A stretch of DNA of 38,285 nt from Acetofilamentum sp. Its GTDB lineage: Bacteria; Bacteroidota; Bacteroidia; Bacteroidales; DYOH01. Shown piece after piece: positions 7,883 through 16,426 of this stretch (position 1 is its first letter; every line of letters starts with the position of its first letter). Position numbers and translations under genes: made by a program. The stretch lies in the NCBI GenBank assembly GCA_020720625.1, contig DYOH01000031.1, positions 1 through 38,285 of the forward strand. Reading direction: 5' to 3'. The notes under the pieces are model-generated. The model did no database searches and was not told where the DNA came from. It saw only the letters and a list, made by a program, of their open reading frames with translations.

Positions 7883-9241
7883 ATGAATATTCATTTTATT
7901 GCTATCGGTGGAAGTATTATGCATAATTTGGCCATGGCTTTGCACAGAAAAGGATACAATGTGAGCGGCAGCGACGACGAGATTTTTGAACCCGCTAAAT
8001 CTCGACTCTTCTCAGATGGTTTATTGCCTGATGCTCAGGGCTGGTTTCCCGATAAAATTACTGCAAGTACCCATGCTGTGATACTTGGAATGCATGCGCG
8101 CAAAGATAATCCGGAGTTAATTAGGGCTTTGGTACTTAATATTCCCGTGTACTCATTCCCCGAGTTTATGTATGAGCAAACCAAAAATAAACTGAGGGTG
8201 GCTGTGGCCGGAAGCCACGGAAAAACAACTGTTACCGCTATGGTGCTTCATGTGCTCAAATCTTTACATCGCTCTTTCGACTATCTCGTTGGCTCGGGTA
8301 TCGAGGGTTTTGATACCATGGTAGGATTATCTGCTGATAGCGCGGTGGCTGTTTTCGAAGGGGACGAATATTTGAGCTCCCCACTCGATTTGCGCCCCAA
8401 GTTTTATCATTATCAACCTCAGATTTTGTTGCTCAATGGCATAGCTTGGGACCACATGAATGTGTTTCCTACCTGGCAAGATTATATCAATGCATTTAGT
8501 AATTATTTACTTCAAATGAAGTCAAGCGATATTCTGATTTATAATGCAATAGATGATGAAGCATGTAAATTGGCCGAATTGGCTTCATGCAATACTAAAA
8601 TTGGGTTTACATCTGTAAACGCTCGTCAGGAAAACGAAAACTCAATTGTAAACTACAACGCAAAGGATTATAAACTGGGCATTTTTGGTGCACACAACAT
8701 GAGCAATACGGCTGCTGCTTTTGAAATATGTAAACTATTGAGCGTGCAGCCGCATGATTTTTTTTCGGCCATGGAATCATTTCGTGGAGCTGCTCGAAGA
8801 TTGCAATTGATTACCGAAAATGAGAATAAGAAGGTTTATCTAGATTTTGCCCATAGTCCGTCGAAAGTTAAAGCCACCATCGATGCTGTGAAAGGGCAAT
8901 ACAGCAACAAGTTGGTGTTGGCATGTTTCGAATTGCACACTTTTAGTAGCTTAAATAGCTCATTTTTAAAAGAGTATGTACATACTATGGAAAATGCCGA
9001 TTTCGCTATGGTATTTTTCTCGGAGCAGGTGCTCATGCATAAGCGCATGGAACTTCTGCAGATTGAGCAAGTAAAAGATGCTTTTGCATCTCCAAACCTC
9101 CTTGTGATTAAAGATTCGCAGAATCTCAAGGAATTGCTACTTCAAAAAGCGCATCAGGTAGATATATTTTTGCTCATGAGTTCCGGAAATTTTGGTGGTC
9201 TTGATGTAAAAGTGCTCGCAAACGAACTTTTGAGTCAATAA
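7883..9241 (+). CDS. mpl: UDP-MurNAc:L-Ala-gamma-D-Glu-meso-Dap ligase (murein tripeptide recycling)
   Basis: Mpl joins recovered murein tripeptide to UDP-N-acetylmuramate in the cytoplasm, using ATP, to recycle peptidoglycan. The 452-residue protein has the three Mur ligase domains: an N-terminal MurC-like UDP-binding domain (HFIAIGGSIMHNLAMALHRKG and VSGSDDEI), a central ATPase domain with the P-loop GSHGKTT (about 110-116) and FEGDEYLSSPLDLRPKFYHY, and a C-terminal domain starting near 310 with GAARRLQLI and YLDFAHSPSK. GGSIMHNLA, with M in place of the usual G/TxM pattern of MurC, and the overall length favour Mpl over MurC. A short promoter lies upstream, and a perfect 11-bp hairpin follows the stop. 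Confidence 0.9.
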   Translation: MNIHFIAIGGSIMHNLAMALHRKGYNVSGSDDEIFEPAKSRLFSDGLLPDAQGWFPDKITASTHAVILGMHARKDNPELIRALVLNIPVYSFPEFMYEQTKNKLRVAVAGSHGKTTVTAMVLHVLKSLHRSFDYLVGSGIEGFDTMVGLSADSAVAVFEGDEYLSSPLDLRPKFYHYQPQILLLNGIAWDHMNVFPTWQDYINAFSNYLLQMKSSDILIYNAIDDEACKLAELASCNTKIGFTSVNARQENENSIVNYNAKDYKLGIFGAHNMSNTAAAFEICKLLSVQPHDFFSAMESFRGAARRLQLITENENKKVYLDFAHSPSKVKATIDAVKGQYSNKLVLACFELHTFSSLNSSFLKEYVHTMENADFAMVFFSEQVLMHKRMELLQIEQVKDAFASPNLLVIKDSQNLKELLLQKAHQVDIFLLMSSGNFGGLDVKVLANELLSQ

Positions 9242-9252
9242 TTTAGCTTTTT

Positions 9253-9287
9253 AATCCATCAGATTGCGCCACGAGCTCTGATGGATT
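9253..9287. other. Perfect hairpin after mpl
   Basis: Arms AATCCATCAGA (9253-9263) and TCTGATGGATT (9277-9287) pair perfectly around a 13-base loop, 11 bases after the mpl stop. No T-run follows on either strand, so it is not a standard intrinsic terminator. It could protect the 3' end of the mpl mRNA or be a factor-dependent pause site. Confidence 0.6.
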
Positions 9288-9442
9288 GCCGAAGTATACT
9301 TTCATTTATTTGATAGTATTTAGGGCAAATGTTTCGAATAAAATGGTAAATATTATGGAGTTGAATGCAATACCCGGTACAAAAAAAATTATTCTTGCAT
9401 GAATGCTCCCTGTAGTGTCTTTTTTTTCCGTAATTTGGTAGC

Positions 9443-9946
9443 ATGGAAACAAAAACCCTAATCTTTACGCTAATCATCGTATTTTTTTTCAGGAATATTT
9501 ACTTTGATTATCAGACAAAAGCACTTCAAAGCCATTGATTATTGGATTGCGACCGATTTTCTTGTGGTGGCAGGGCTTTTGCTTATTATGCTGCGTGGTC
9601 ATATCCCAAATTTTTTTTCAATTACCCTGGCAATGGCATTATTTATTTTTCGCTGATTTTGCGCTTTGTGGGTTACAAAAAACTGATAAATAGCAAACTA
9701 TCGAGATTCGAAATATTTTTTGGCTCTTTCATTTTTTTGGCCGCAGTAAGTGTTCATTTCATTTTTTCTTCATTGCACGATGTGCTCTATTATCGAATGC
9801 TTAATTACAATATATATTTATTTGTTATTGGCACGTCCATTGGTTTTATTTTGCTGAATACAGATACAGGCAATTTAAAAAAACGCTGGCAGGGGTATAA
9901 TCATTTTTTCAATCTTTTTAGACTGAACTCTTTTATAAACAGATAA
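9443..9946 (+). pseudogene. Frameshifted membrane sensor domain (GGDEF-protein N-terminus type)
   Basis: Three reading segments together give one multi-helix membrane domain. Frame 1 from ATG 9443 reads METKTLIFTLIIV and then stops soon after an 8-T run at 9482-9489. Frame 2 carries the continuation from that run (IRQKHFKAIDYW, then a helix and LRGHIPNFFSITLAMALF) until a TGA at 9654-9656. Frame 1 then resumes with FSLILRFVGYKKL and two more helices, ending at 9946. The combined order resembles the N-terminal membrane region placed before GGDEF or histidine kinase domains. No output domain follows; a short basic tail ends the frame. Either two compensating indels or sequencing errors at T-runs explain the breaks. 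Confidence 0.65.
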
Positions 9947-9960
9947 ACAAATAATAGGCC

Positions 9961-12438
9961 CTATTTAAAGAATACCAGAGCAGCATTTTCGGGGTTTTGA
10001 TGTAATTCTTTGAAAAGCTGCTCGTATTCCTCCGACAGGAAAAATGAGAAAAGGGCTGCAATTCTAATCGCTAGTTCGATGTGCTTCCAATCTCCTTTCT
10101 TATCCTTTTCGTTTAAGAAAACCAACAAACTGCTGTTGTTGATATTACTTTTCATGTCGGAATAGTTTTGGTGCTGCTTTAATATGGCGCTTAGGCTATG
10201 CGAAATACTTCCGCAGGCGAGTAAACCCATTCGGTCGGCGTTAATTCTTAGAAGTCGCGAGCTTAGTAATATTTCTGTTATGGGTTCAGCCTCGTTTGGT
10301 TTGTACAATTTTAGTTTTTGTAATTGCTGAATGATATCTAAACCCGATTTGCCCAGATGTTTCAGTTTTTCAATGCGTTGTATTAAACCTACCAGTTTAT
10401 CGAGTTTTTGAATATGCTGCAATGATTGGGTTAAAATGCCAACTGCCGGAATTATACTTAAAAGGGTGTCGGCCAGATATAAACCTTTTTTTGCAGCACC
10501 TTTCCAAACATCGGAAGAGGTAATGAAAGTACTTTTAATATAGAGATTTGAAAGTTCGGCGGCCATAGCAAATGTAAATTCCAAATCAGAATACAGTAAT
10601 TCGCTATCCGGGAGTAAAAATGTATGGCCGATGGTTAGAAATGGTATTTTATCTTCGAAAGCGGTTATTTCTGCCGCTTTTTCGCCATAAACTACAAACA
10701 CATCAAGTTTGGGAATATCGAAAAACGATTTTAGGTTTTCTAAAATGGCTTGTTGCAAGGGATATTTTTGGGTGTCGAAAGGCTCTCCGTATTTTTTTAT
10801 CACATCTACCGGAGTTTCTTTATGCTCTGCCAGCCAAGTTTGAATTTGTGTTATAAGTTTGTTTTTTGAAGAGAGTGGGTGTTCTATTTTTTTTTGTAGT
10901 TTTTCGTCTAAAATAGCATGCACTGGCGAGTATAGCGGAAGGTTTTCGGGCACATGACCTTGGAGCAACTGGGAAATTTTTTGCGCTTTGTGGCTAAACT
11001 CACCGTTTTGTGCTGCAAGCGCCAGATTAAAGGGTTGCAGCATGAGTAATTGCATGGCTGTTTGATTTTTTTCCTTATTTTCTTTTATTTTAAGAAGCAT
11101 TTCCATGTAGCTTATTCTTAAAATCTGACCATTTTGCTCTTGCAATTGTCGATTTTCTGTCGGAAGTAAGTCCCAGATGCTCTCGTCAGGTATTTGTGAA
11201 ATATTTTCGCTGATTATTTCGGCGGCTTCTTTGGTCTTTTGCATGCGAATCAGGTGTTTGCAGTAGCCGGTGTCGAAAAAAAGGCGTGCATACAAATCTT
11301 TGTTTTTCTGATGATATTCTTTTCGAATTTCGCTATGTATTTCAAATAAATCATCAAAAGTAGAGCTATCGTCTGTCATGTCTAAAAAAAGCTGTACGAT
11401 AAATAGTTGCTCTTCGTGGCTTAATTGCCATTCTTGTGTGTATTGCCTGAATTGTGATCTCCATTGCTCATTGTACAAAATTTCTTCCATTTTCTCTTCT
11501 ATTTGCTCTTGTATGAGCTCGTCGGATAGTTTAAAGCTTTTATCGCGAAGGTATAAAGCTATGATGTCGAATGGATTATTGCTTATGGCAATGATCTGCT
11601 CGTGTAGAACCCTTGGGTAAGGTGAAGTATCTTTTTGCTGTGCCAATACATACCTTCCCGATTGCTCTTTATTTGGGGGGCAATGGCTGATTATTTCCAT
11701 ATTTTTTTTGTGCATTTTTGAAGCCAGAAAACTACTGTTGGCCCAAATGATTCTGTTGCGGCCTATTTCAAATTTTTCTTCCAGTGGCAGATGCTGCGAG
11801 AATTGTATCATTTGAAAATTCTCCGAAAATAAAAACTGACGTTCATTGGTGAGCACAAAAAATGCATTGTATTTTTCTTTTTCTTCGCCTTGCTGCATAT
11901 CTTCGGCACGTGCATAGGCAAGTATTATTTCTTTTTCTTTCAGTTGCTGATAAAGACTTAGTTCAAGTCGGGTGGGAAATTCTTTTAGCCAAAGGTTATT
12001 TTTGTCGCAAAGATTATTATTCTCCTTATAAAAGTGAATAATGGCTTGATATATAGCTGTTTCAACCTCATGGATATGCGAATCTTTCAGATTAAAAATT
12101 TTTTTCGATTGTTCTTTTTGATTCATTAACCAAATGCCGGATTTTACCGTAAAATATATTTTATCGCCTGTTTTCGATATCAGGATAACATGTTTGTATT
12201 TTAGGCCTATTTTCCCTAGTATTTTAGCCTTGGTTTGATAAAACACCAAACTGCTTTGTTCTAAATTTAGGGTTTCCTTAGTTTCGATATTACTTTCGGC
12301 CAGATTTTTCTTTATTTCTTCGAGCAATTTTTCCATGGCCATTGGTGCTGGCAGTTTAATGCCTGCGGTGTTGGTTTTCAAATATTCGGTGTACAGTAAT
12401 TCATTGGCAGCGTATACTTGCGGTGCATTGCTTTTCAT
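9961..12438 (-). CDS. Large protein of unknown function with degenerate metallopeptidase-like C-terminus
   Basis: The 825-residue protein is not recognised with confidence. There is no signal peptide or clear membrane anchor. The N-terminal 280 residues alternate beta-rich stretches (HVILISKTGDKIYFTVKSGIW and AFFVLTNERQFLFSENFQM) with helices. The middle (about 300-500) is helical, rich in Q, E and K, and TPR-like in spacing. The C-terminal part (about 590-790) holds VFVVYGE, FLTIGHTFLLPD, a FAMAAELSNLYIKS helix and RINADRMGLLACGS. The last two resemble the helix and the ADRAGL-type motif of M48-like proteins, but HExxH is absent, so peptidase activity is unlikely. It is convergent with the sensor remnant and divergent from the TPR operon at 12885. 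Confidence 0.6.
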   Translation of the reverse strand: MKSNAPQVYAANELLYTEYLKTNTAGIKLPAPMAMEKLLEEIKKNLAESNIETKETLNLEQSSLVFYQTKAKILGKIGLKYKHVILISKTGDKIYFTVKSGIWLMNQKEQSKKIFNLKDSHIHEVETAIYQAIIHFYKENNNLCDKNNLWLKEFPTRLELSLYQQLKEKEIILAYARAEDMQQGEEKEKYNAFFVLTNERQFLFSENFQMIQFSQHLPLEEKFEIGRNRIIWANSSFLASKMHKKNMEIISHCPPNKEQSGRYVLAQQKDTSPYPRVLHEQIIAISNNPFDIIALYLRDKSFKLSDELIQEQIEEKMEEILYNEQWRSQFRQYTQEWQLSHEEQLFIVQLFLDMTDDSSTFDDLFEIHSEIRKEYHQKNKDLYARLFFDTGYCKHLIRMQKTKEAAEIISENISQIPDESIWDLLPTENRQLQEQNGQILRISYMEMLLKIKENKEKNQTAMQLLMLQPFNLALAAQNGEFSHKAQKISQLLQGHVPENLPLYSPVHAILDEKLQKKIEHPLSSKNKLITQIQTWLAEHKETPVDVIKKYGEPFDTQKYPLQQAILENLKSFFDIPKLDVFVVYGEKAAEITAFEDKIPFLTIGHTFLLPDSELLYSDLEFTFAMAAELSNLYIKSTFITSSDVWKGAAKKGLYLADTLLSIIPAVGILTQSLQHIQKLDKLVGLIQRIEKLKHLGKSGLDIIQQLQKLKLYKPNEAEPITEILLSSRLLRINADRMGLLACGSISHSLSAILKQHQNYSDMKSNINNSSLLVFLNEKDKKGDWKHIELAIRIAALFSFFLSEEYEQLFKELHQNPENAALVFFK

Positions 12439-12884
12439 AGAATGATGATTATGGCATAAAGTTACAAAAAAACTATCTATTTTAAAATCCTGTATCTAAT
12501 AGGCGTATTTTGTTTCTTCCCATAAAATTATTTACATTCAGTTATTCATTGTACATAGAATTACTAGAGTCTGAAAAGCGATGTATATAGATAGCTTGCG
12601 AAAAATGATTTTAAGAAATAGTACATTTATATTGTCTTTAGGCTGCTTTGATGCAGAATTTTGTTGGGCTATGACCAAAAATGCAATATCGTAAAAACTT
12701 CTCTGAGTCTGTGTTACCTTTGTTTTGATTCATAAACTAAAATGAATAATGCAGCTTATGAATTGTTTTTCGTTTATTTCTACAAAAATATGATTTCTGT
12801 TTCTCTATTCAATAATTCCAGCAAATAATCAAGTTAACGGCAATAAAAATAAACAATTCTTTCGTATATTGTTGCAAAAAAAGC
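12439..12884. other. Intergenic region between divergent genes
   Basis: This 446-base AT-rich gap separates the 825-residue protein gene from the TPR operon. It holds one good minus-7 element, TACCTTTG at 12715-12722 on the plus strand, which would give a leader of roughly 155 bases before the ATG at 12885. I see no conserved gene, RNA fold or repeat in it. Confidence 0.5.
12715..12722 (+). promoter_or_regulatory. Possible promoter of the TPR operon
   Basis: TACCTTTG matches TAnnTTTG. No minus-33 element is obvious and the implied leader is long, so this is tentative. Confidence 0.35.
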
Positions 12885-14180
12885 ATGGAGAGCAGTGCCG
12901 GAAAAATAGACGAATACATATCTATTGTGCGTGAATTGACTGAAAATGGACGAGAAAGCGAATGTAACGAATCATCACTGATTCAAATTGCTCGTAATTT
13001 AGGTCTTACAATGACTGATTGGCAAGTGATAGAGCAAAAGTTTGAAGAGTATTGTATACGTGCCGAAAATTATTTCAAACATCAGCAATACATACAAACT
13101 ATAGAGCAGTGTCAATTTGCTTTGCAGATAAAACCTTTGAGCAAAAAAGCACTGATTTTGCTTGTTCGTGCATATTTATTTGTCTGGCAGGAGACCAAAA
13201 ATGAAGATGATAAAGTGGCGGCTATTTTTTATGCCGAAAAAGTAATTCAATTCTACCCCAATGAGCAAGATGCCTATGCGCTGCTTCAGCAAATCCAAAA
13301 TAAACAGAAAAATAAGCTTACCCTGATGTTTGTTTTTATTTTGGCTATGGGCATTACGGCTGCTTTTTTTTATTTTAACCAGGTAAGGCTGCAAAAATCG
13401 CAATTCTCCGAAAATACGATTTCTTTGAGCGATAATTTTTCTGTTGACTCCATGGTGCTTTGGCAAAAGGCTGATTATACCATTCGGGCATTTGGTTTTG
13501 ATACTGCTGCATATCGGTTTAATATATATGATAGCCGACTGGAGAAATACAATCAAAAATCGATGGCCATTAAATGTAGGGCCAACATTTTGGTAAATAA
13601 GGCAGAAATTCATGAGTTAAAATTTGAACTTAGGGTTTTGGATGCAAATAAGCGATTGCTTAAAAATATGCCTATTCCGGTAATCGATTATCAGCCTGCT
13701 GTAAGATCGGGCGATGTGTTGCCATTTGATTTTTTGTTTTTCGACTCGGTGATGCCTGTTTTTCCTCTCGATGTGCAGATTATTCAGAATATTTTTGATG
13801 TGAGACCATTGGCGGCAAACTATCCTAAGGCGAAGATTATTACCATCGGAAATGCCGATGAGTTTTCGGCCTATCAACTGCAAATTAGAGAAAGGAGAAG
13901 CGTTTTTACAATCTCTGATTTGATGAATCAAACATCGCATAAACTAAGTATCGAATTAGAGAATATGGGAACAAATTATGTTCAAAAATTATTGCTAAAA
14001 ATTATTTGGCAAGATAATCAATCGCAAACGCTTTCCGAAAAGAGCGTTTGGGTGAATATTTCTGATATGCCGCCCATGATGCCCAATCAAAATCGTGTAT
14101 TTTTTACCATTGAAACATTCGACTTTAAAAAAACATCAGAAAAAATAAAATATATCATTTTATTTGAACAAATTGAGTAG
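12885..14180 (+). CDS. TPR protein with a single membrane segment
   Basis: The 431-residue protein is not assigned to a known family. Residues about 53-140 look like TPR repeats: EYCIRAENYFKHQQYIQTIEQCQFALQIKP is split over two helices, followed by ALILLVRAYLFVWQ and AIFYAEKVIQFYPNEQDAYALLQQI. A single membrane segment lies at about 145-164 (LTLMFVFILAMGITAAFFYF). The C-terminal 260 residues are beta-rich with no signal, and would be periplasmic if the TPRs are cytoplasmic. A stretch of LSIELENMGTNYVQKLLLKIIW suggests a late Ig-like strand pattern. The next gene starts 21 bases downstream. Partner binding through the TPRs is an inference from the fold. Confidence 0.7.
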   Translation: MESSAGKIDEYISIVRELTENGRESECNESSLIQIARNLGLTMTDWQVIEQKFEEYCIRAENYFKHQQYIQTIEQCQFALQIKPLSKKALILLVRAYLFVWQETKNEDDKVAAIFYAEKVIQFYPNEQDAYALLQQIQNKQKNKLTLMFVFILAMGITAAFFYFNQVRLQKSQFSENTISLSDNFSVDSMVLWQKADYTIRAFGFDTAAYRFNIYDSRLEKYNQKSMAIKCRANILVNKAEIHELKFELRVLDANKRLLKNMPIPVIDYQPAVRSGDVLPFDFLFFDSVMPVFPLDVQIIQNIFDVRPLAANYPKAKIITIGNADEFSAYQLQIRERRSVFTISDLMNQTSHKLSIELENMGTNYVQKLLLKIIWQDNQSQTLSEKSVWVNISDMPPMMPNQNRVFFTIETFDFKKTSEKIKYIILFEQIE

Positions 14181-14201
14181 TTTTACGTAAAAATTGATAG
14201 C

Positions 14202-14714
14202 ATGATGAGAAAAATAATTTATGCATTGCTTCTTTTGATTGCATTTTCTGCTTGCGGTACAAAAGACGAATCGGGCAACCAAATATCAGCAGTACAAGGA
14301 AATGACGCATTAGATATGATGATTGGCGCTGTAAAGCTAAATGATTTTGAAAAACCACCTTATGCTGAATGGTATAATTCGGAAAAAGCTGCCTATACCA
14401 TTGATCAGGAGACAATGAACAGCTTTTCGCTTAAGGGGTATAAAGTACTTCTTGTGTTTGGCTCATGGTGCGGTGATAGTCGTAGGGAAGTGCCTCGATT
14501 TATGAAATTGATGGAATATAAAGGATTTAGCGATGTTGAATTTTGCGCTGTGGACCGTAGCAAAATTTGTGAAGGCAAAAATGCCGAAGAACTTAATATT
14601 CAGCGGGTACCTACATTTATTTTTTTCAAGGATGGGATAGAAGCCGGACGAATTATTGAGTCGCCTGCGCTTAGCCTCGAAAAAGACATGATGGCCATTG
14701 TGATGAAAGAATAA
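14202..14714 (+). CDS. Thioredoxin-like lipoprotein with a monothiol CGDS site
   Basis: The 170-residue protein begins with a lipoprotein signal peptide ending LLIAFSAC, with the lipidated cysteine at C18. The rest is a thioredoxin fold with KVLLVFGSWCGDSRREVPRF (about 81-100), the cis-proline in QRVPTFIFFKDG, and a terminal helix. The active site is C90-G-D-S93, so the second redox cysteine is replaced by serine, as in a known subset of such proteins. It may therefore act as a monothiol reductase or binding protein in the periplasm. Two ATG codons stand at 14202 and 14205 and either could be the start. It lies 4 bases before the next gene. Confidence 0.85.
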   Translation: MMRKIIYALLLLIAFSACGTKDESGNQISAVQGNDALDMMIGAVKLNDFEKPPYAEWYNSEKAAYTIDQETMNSFSLKGYKVLLVFGSWCGDSRREVPRFMKLMEYKGFSDVEFCAVDRSKICEGKNAEELNIQRVPTFIFFKDGIEAGRIIESPALSLEKDMMAIVMKE

Positions 14715-14718
14715 TTTT

Positions 14719-15171
14719 ATGGGTACAAAAAAATCGAGTAGCGAAGGATATGCCATAGCAGCCATAGTATTGGGGAGCCTTTCTTTAATGCTTTTTTGGC
14801 TGCCATATATTGGTTTTGGGTTTTCTTTTTTGGCTTTTGTGTTTGCGGCTGTGGCACTTCTTATTGCTTTTCAGCAACACGAAAAACCTATTATTGTTTA
14901 TATTGCTTTGGGGGTGAGTTTATTGGTTATGGTGCTCTCGGCAAGAGTTACTTTAAAAGCCAACGAAGTGCTTGCCGAATGGTGGCAGAACGCTAAATTT
15001 CTTATTGAAAAAACTGAATCAGGAAATACGATTATAAGCACTGATTGTACAAAAATTCGTATTATTTTTGAGGATAATAATACTTTAGATTCTCTACATG
15101 TTGAATTCGACGATTTAGAGAAAATTATGAATGAGTTTGAAGATACTTTGAATGTAAAAATTTATCAGTGA
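14719..15171 (+). CDS. Small membrane protein of unknown function
   Basis: The 150-residue protein has an N-terminal SSSEGYAIAAIVLGSLSLM stretch resembling the DUF4190-type hairpin of membrane helices. Three membrane segments are visible at about 11-28, 32-50 and 57-75. A soluble C-terminal part of 75 residues is rich in acidic residues (FEDNNTLDSLHVEFDDLEKIMNEFED is spread over about 115-142). No enzyme motif is seen. It starts 4 bases after the thioredoxin-like lipoprotein gene and ends the operon that began at 12885, which suggests a shared envelope role. The family assignment is tentative. Confidence 0.7.
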   Translation: MGTKKSSSEGYAIAAIVLGSLSLMLFWLPYIGFGFSFLAFVFAAVALLIAFQQHEKPIIVYIALGVSLLVMVLSARVTLKANEVLAEWWQNAKFLIEKTESGNTIISTDCTKIRIIFEDNNTLDSLHVEFDDLEKIMNEFEDTLNVKIYQ

Positions 15172-15262
15172 GCTATGGCCTTTTTTTATTTTTACTGAAT
15201 TGCTTTTGTGAAAAACGCCTCGCACATAAGGAATCCGGTTTCTGTATTTAATCTATCTGCCT

Positions 15263-15270
15263 TATATTTG
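15263..15270 (+). promoter_or_regulatory. Minus-7 promoter element for the GH53 gene
   Basis: TATATTTG matches TAnnTTTG and lies 54 bases before the ATG at 15325. No TTG is well placed upstream. Confidence 0.45.
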
Positions 15271-15324
15271 CGATTGTTTGCGTGTAGTTTTTAGAATTAT
15301 TTCTTATCTATTTATCTTTACAAA

Positions 15325-16362
15325 ATGCACAGATTTTTCTTTTTATTTATCATCTTGGGAGCTATTGCTGCTTGCGATAATGATGGGTTAAGGCCTTCTG
15401 AAAATCAAATCCCAAACACAGACTTTATTTCTGCCGCGGATATTTCTTCGTTTCCCGAAATTGCTGAAACAAATCAACTATTTTACGATTTTAATAATCA
15501 GGAGCGCGATTTTTTGGTAATTCTAAAAGAGAATAGTATAAACACCATTTGATTAAGACTTTGGGTTAATCCGGCTAATCAACATAGCGGCTTTGCCGGA
15601 GTTAAGCAGTTTTCTCAAGCGTTAAAATCTTTGGGCTTTAAAATCTGGTTAACCCTTCATTACTCCGATACCTGGGCAGATCCCTGCCACCAGATTATAC
15701 CAATACAATGGCAAAGTGCCGATTTTGATGCTTTAACAGACAGTGTTTATGATTACACTCAAAAAGTTGTAAATGAGTTAAAACCTGATTATATCCAAAT
15801 TGGAAATGAAATAAATTCCGGATTCTTGCATCCACATGGCTGCATTTCTCAAAACTATCTGCATTTTATTAAACTTTTGTCTGCCGGAATTGATGCTGTA
15901 AGGGCAAATAACCAACAAACCAAAATTATTATTCATTTTGCAGGTGTCGATGGTGCCAACTGGTTTTTTAGTAAGTTGAGTAATTTAGATTTTGATATTA
16001 TTGGCTTGTCATACTATCCCATTTGGCACGGAAAGTCATTGGCATTACTAAAAAAGGAGATGCAAGATTTAGGCGAAACCTTTAATAAAAAAATAATCAT
16101 TGCCGAAACAGCCTATCCTTTTACGCTGCAATGGAATGATTGGACCAATAATGTGGTGGGATTGGAAGAACATCTTATCTTACCCGATTTTCCGGCAACC
16201 ATAGATGGTCAGCAAAACTTTGTAGGCCAGATTCGGATTTTATGCAACGAAGTAGAGTGCGCCATGGGTTTTTGCTATTGGGGTGCTGAATTAATCACTT
16301 GGAAAGGAAATCAGGCAACGGATGCTTCTGCCTGGGAAAATCTGGCCTTATTCGACTTTTAG
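15325..16362 (+). pseudogene. GH53 endo-beta-1,4-galactanase with an in-frame stop
   Basis: One reading frame from 15325 to 16362 encodes 345 codons of a glycoside hydrolase family 53 arabinogalactan endo-galactanase, interrupted only by TGA at 15550-15552 (codon 76). The protein begins with a lipoprotein signal (MHRFFFLFIILGAIAACDNDG, C17). After the stop the frame reads LRLWVNP, the strand that family members carry as RLRxWVNP; the stop sits where an arginine is expected, and CGA to TGA would explain it. Downstream all landmarks are present: LTLHYSDTWADP, the acid/base E162 in GNEIN, the nucleophile E261 in ETAYP, and GFCYWGAEL near the end. The enzyme would cut galactan side chains of pectin at the cell surface. 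As read, only a 75-residue fragment would be made. Confidence 0.85.
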
Positions 16363-16370
16363 AATAAGGC
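16345..16370 (+). terminator. Possible terminator overlapping the GH53 stop codon
   Basis: Arms GCCTTATTC (16345-16353) and GAATAAGGC (16362-16370) pair perfectly around an 8-base loop, with TTTGCCTGTTTT downstream. The T-run is interrupted, so it may be a weak terminator only. Confidence 0.4.
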
Positions 16371-16426
16371 TTTGCCTGTTTTGGGAGAATTTTTATCTGA
16401 ATAAAGTTTTGTAAATTATAAACAAA

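Noticed and set aside
9961-12438. Calling the 825-residue protein an M48 metallopeptidase
   Set aside because: The HExxH zinc-binding motif is absent and the resemblance is limited to two short segments.
15550-15552. TGA recoded as an amino acid in the GH53 gene
   Set aside because: Other genes in the window end at TGA normally, no selenocysteine-type stem is seen after it, and the site expects arginine.
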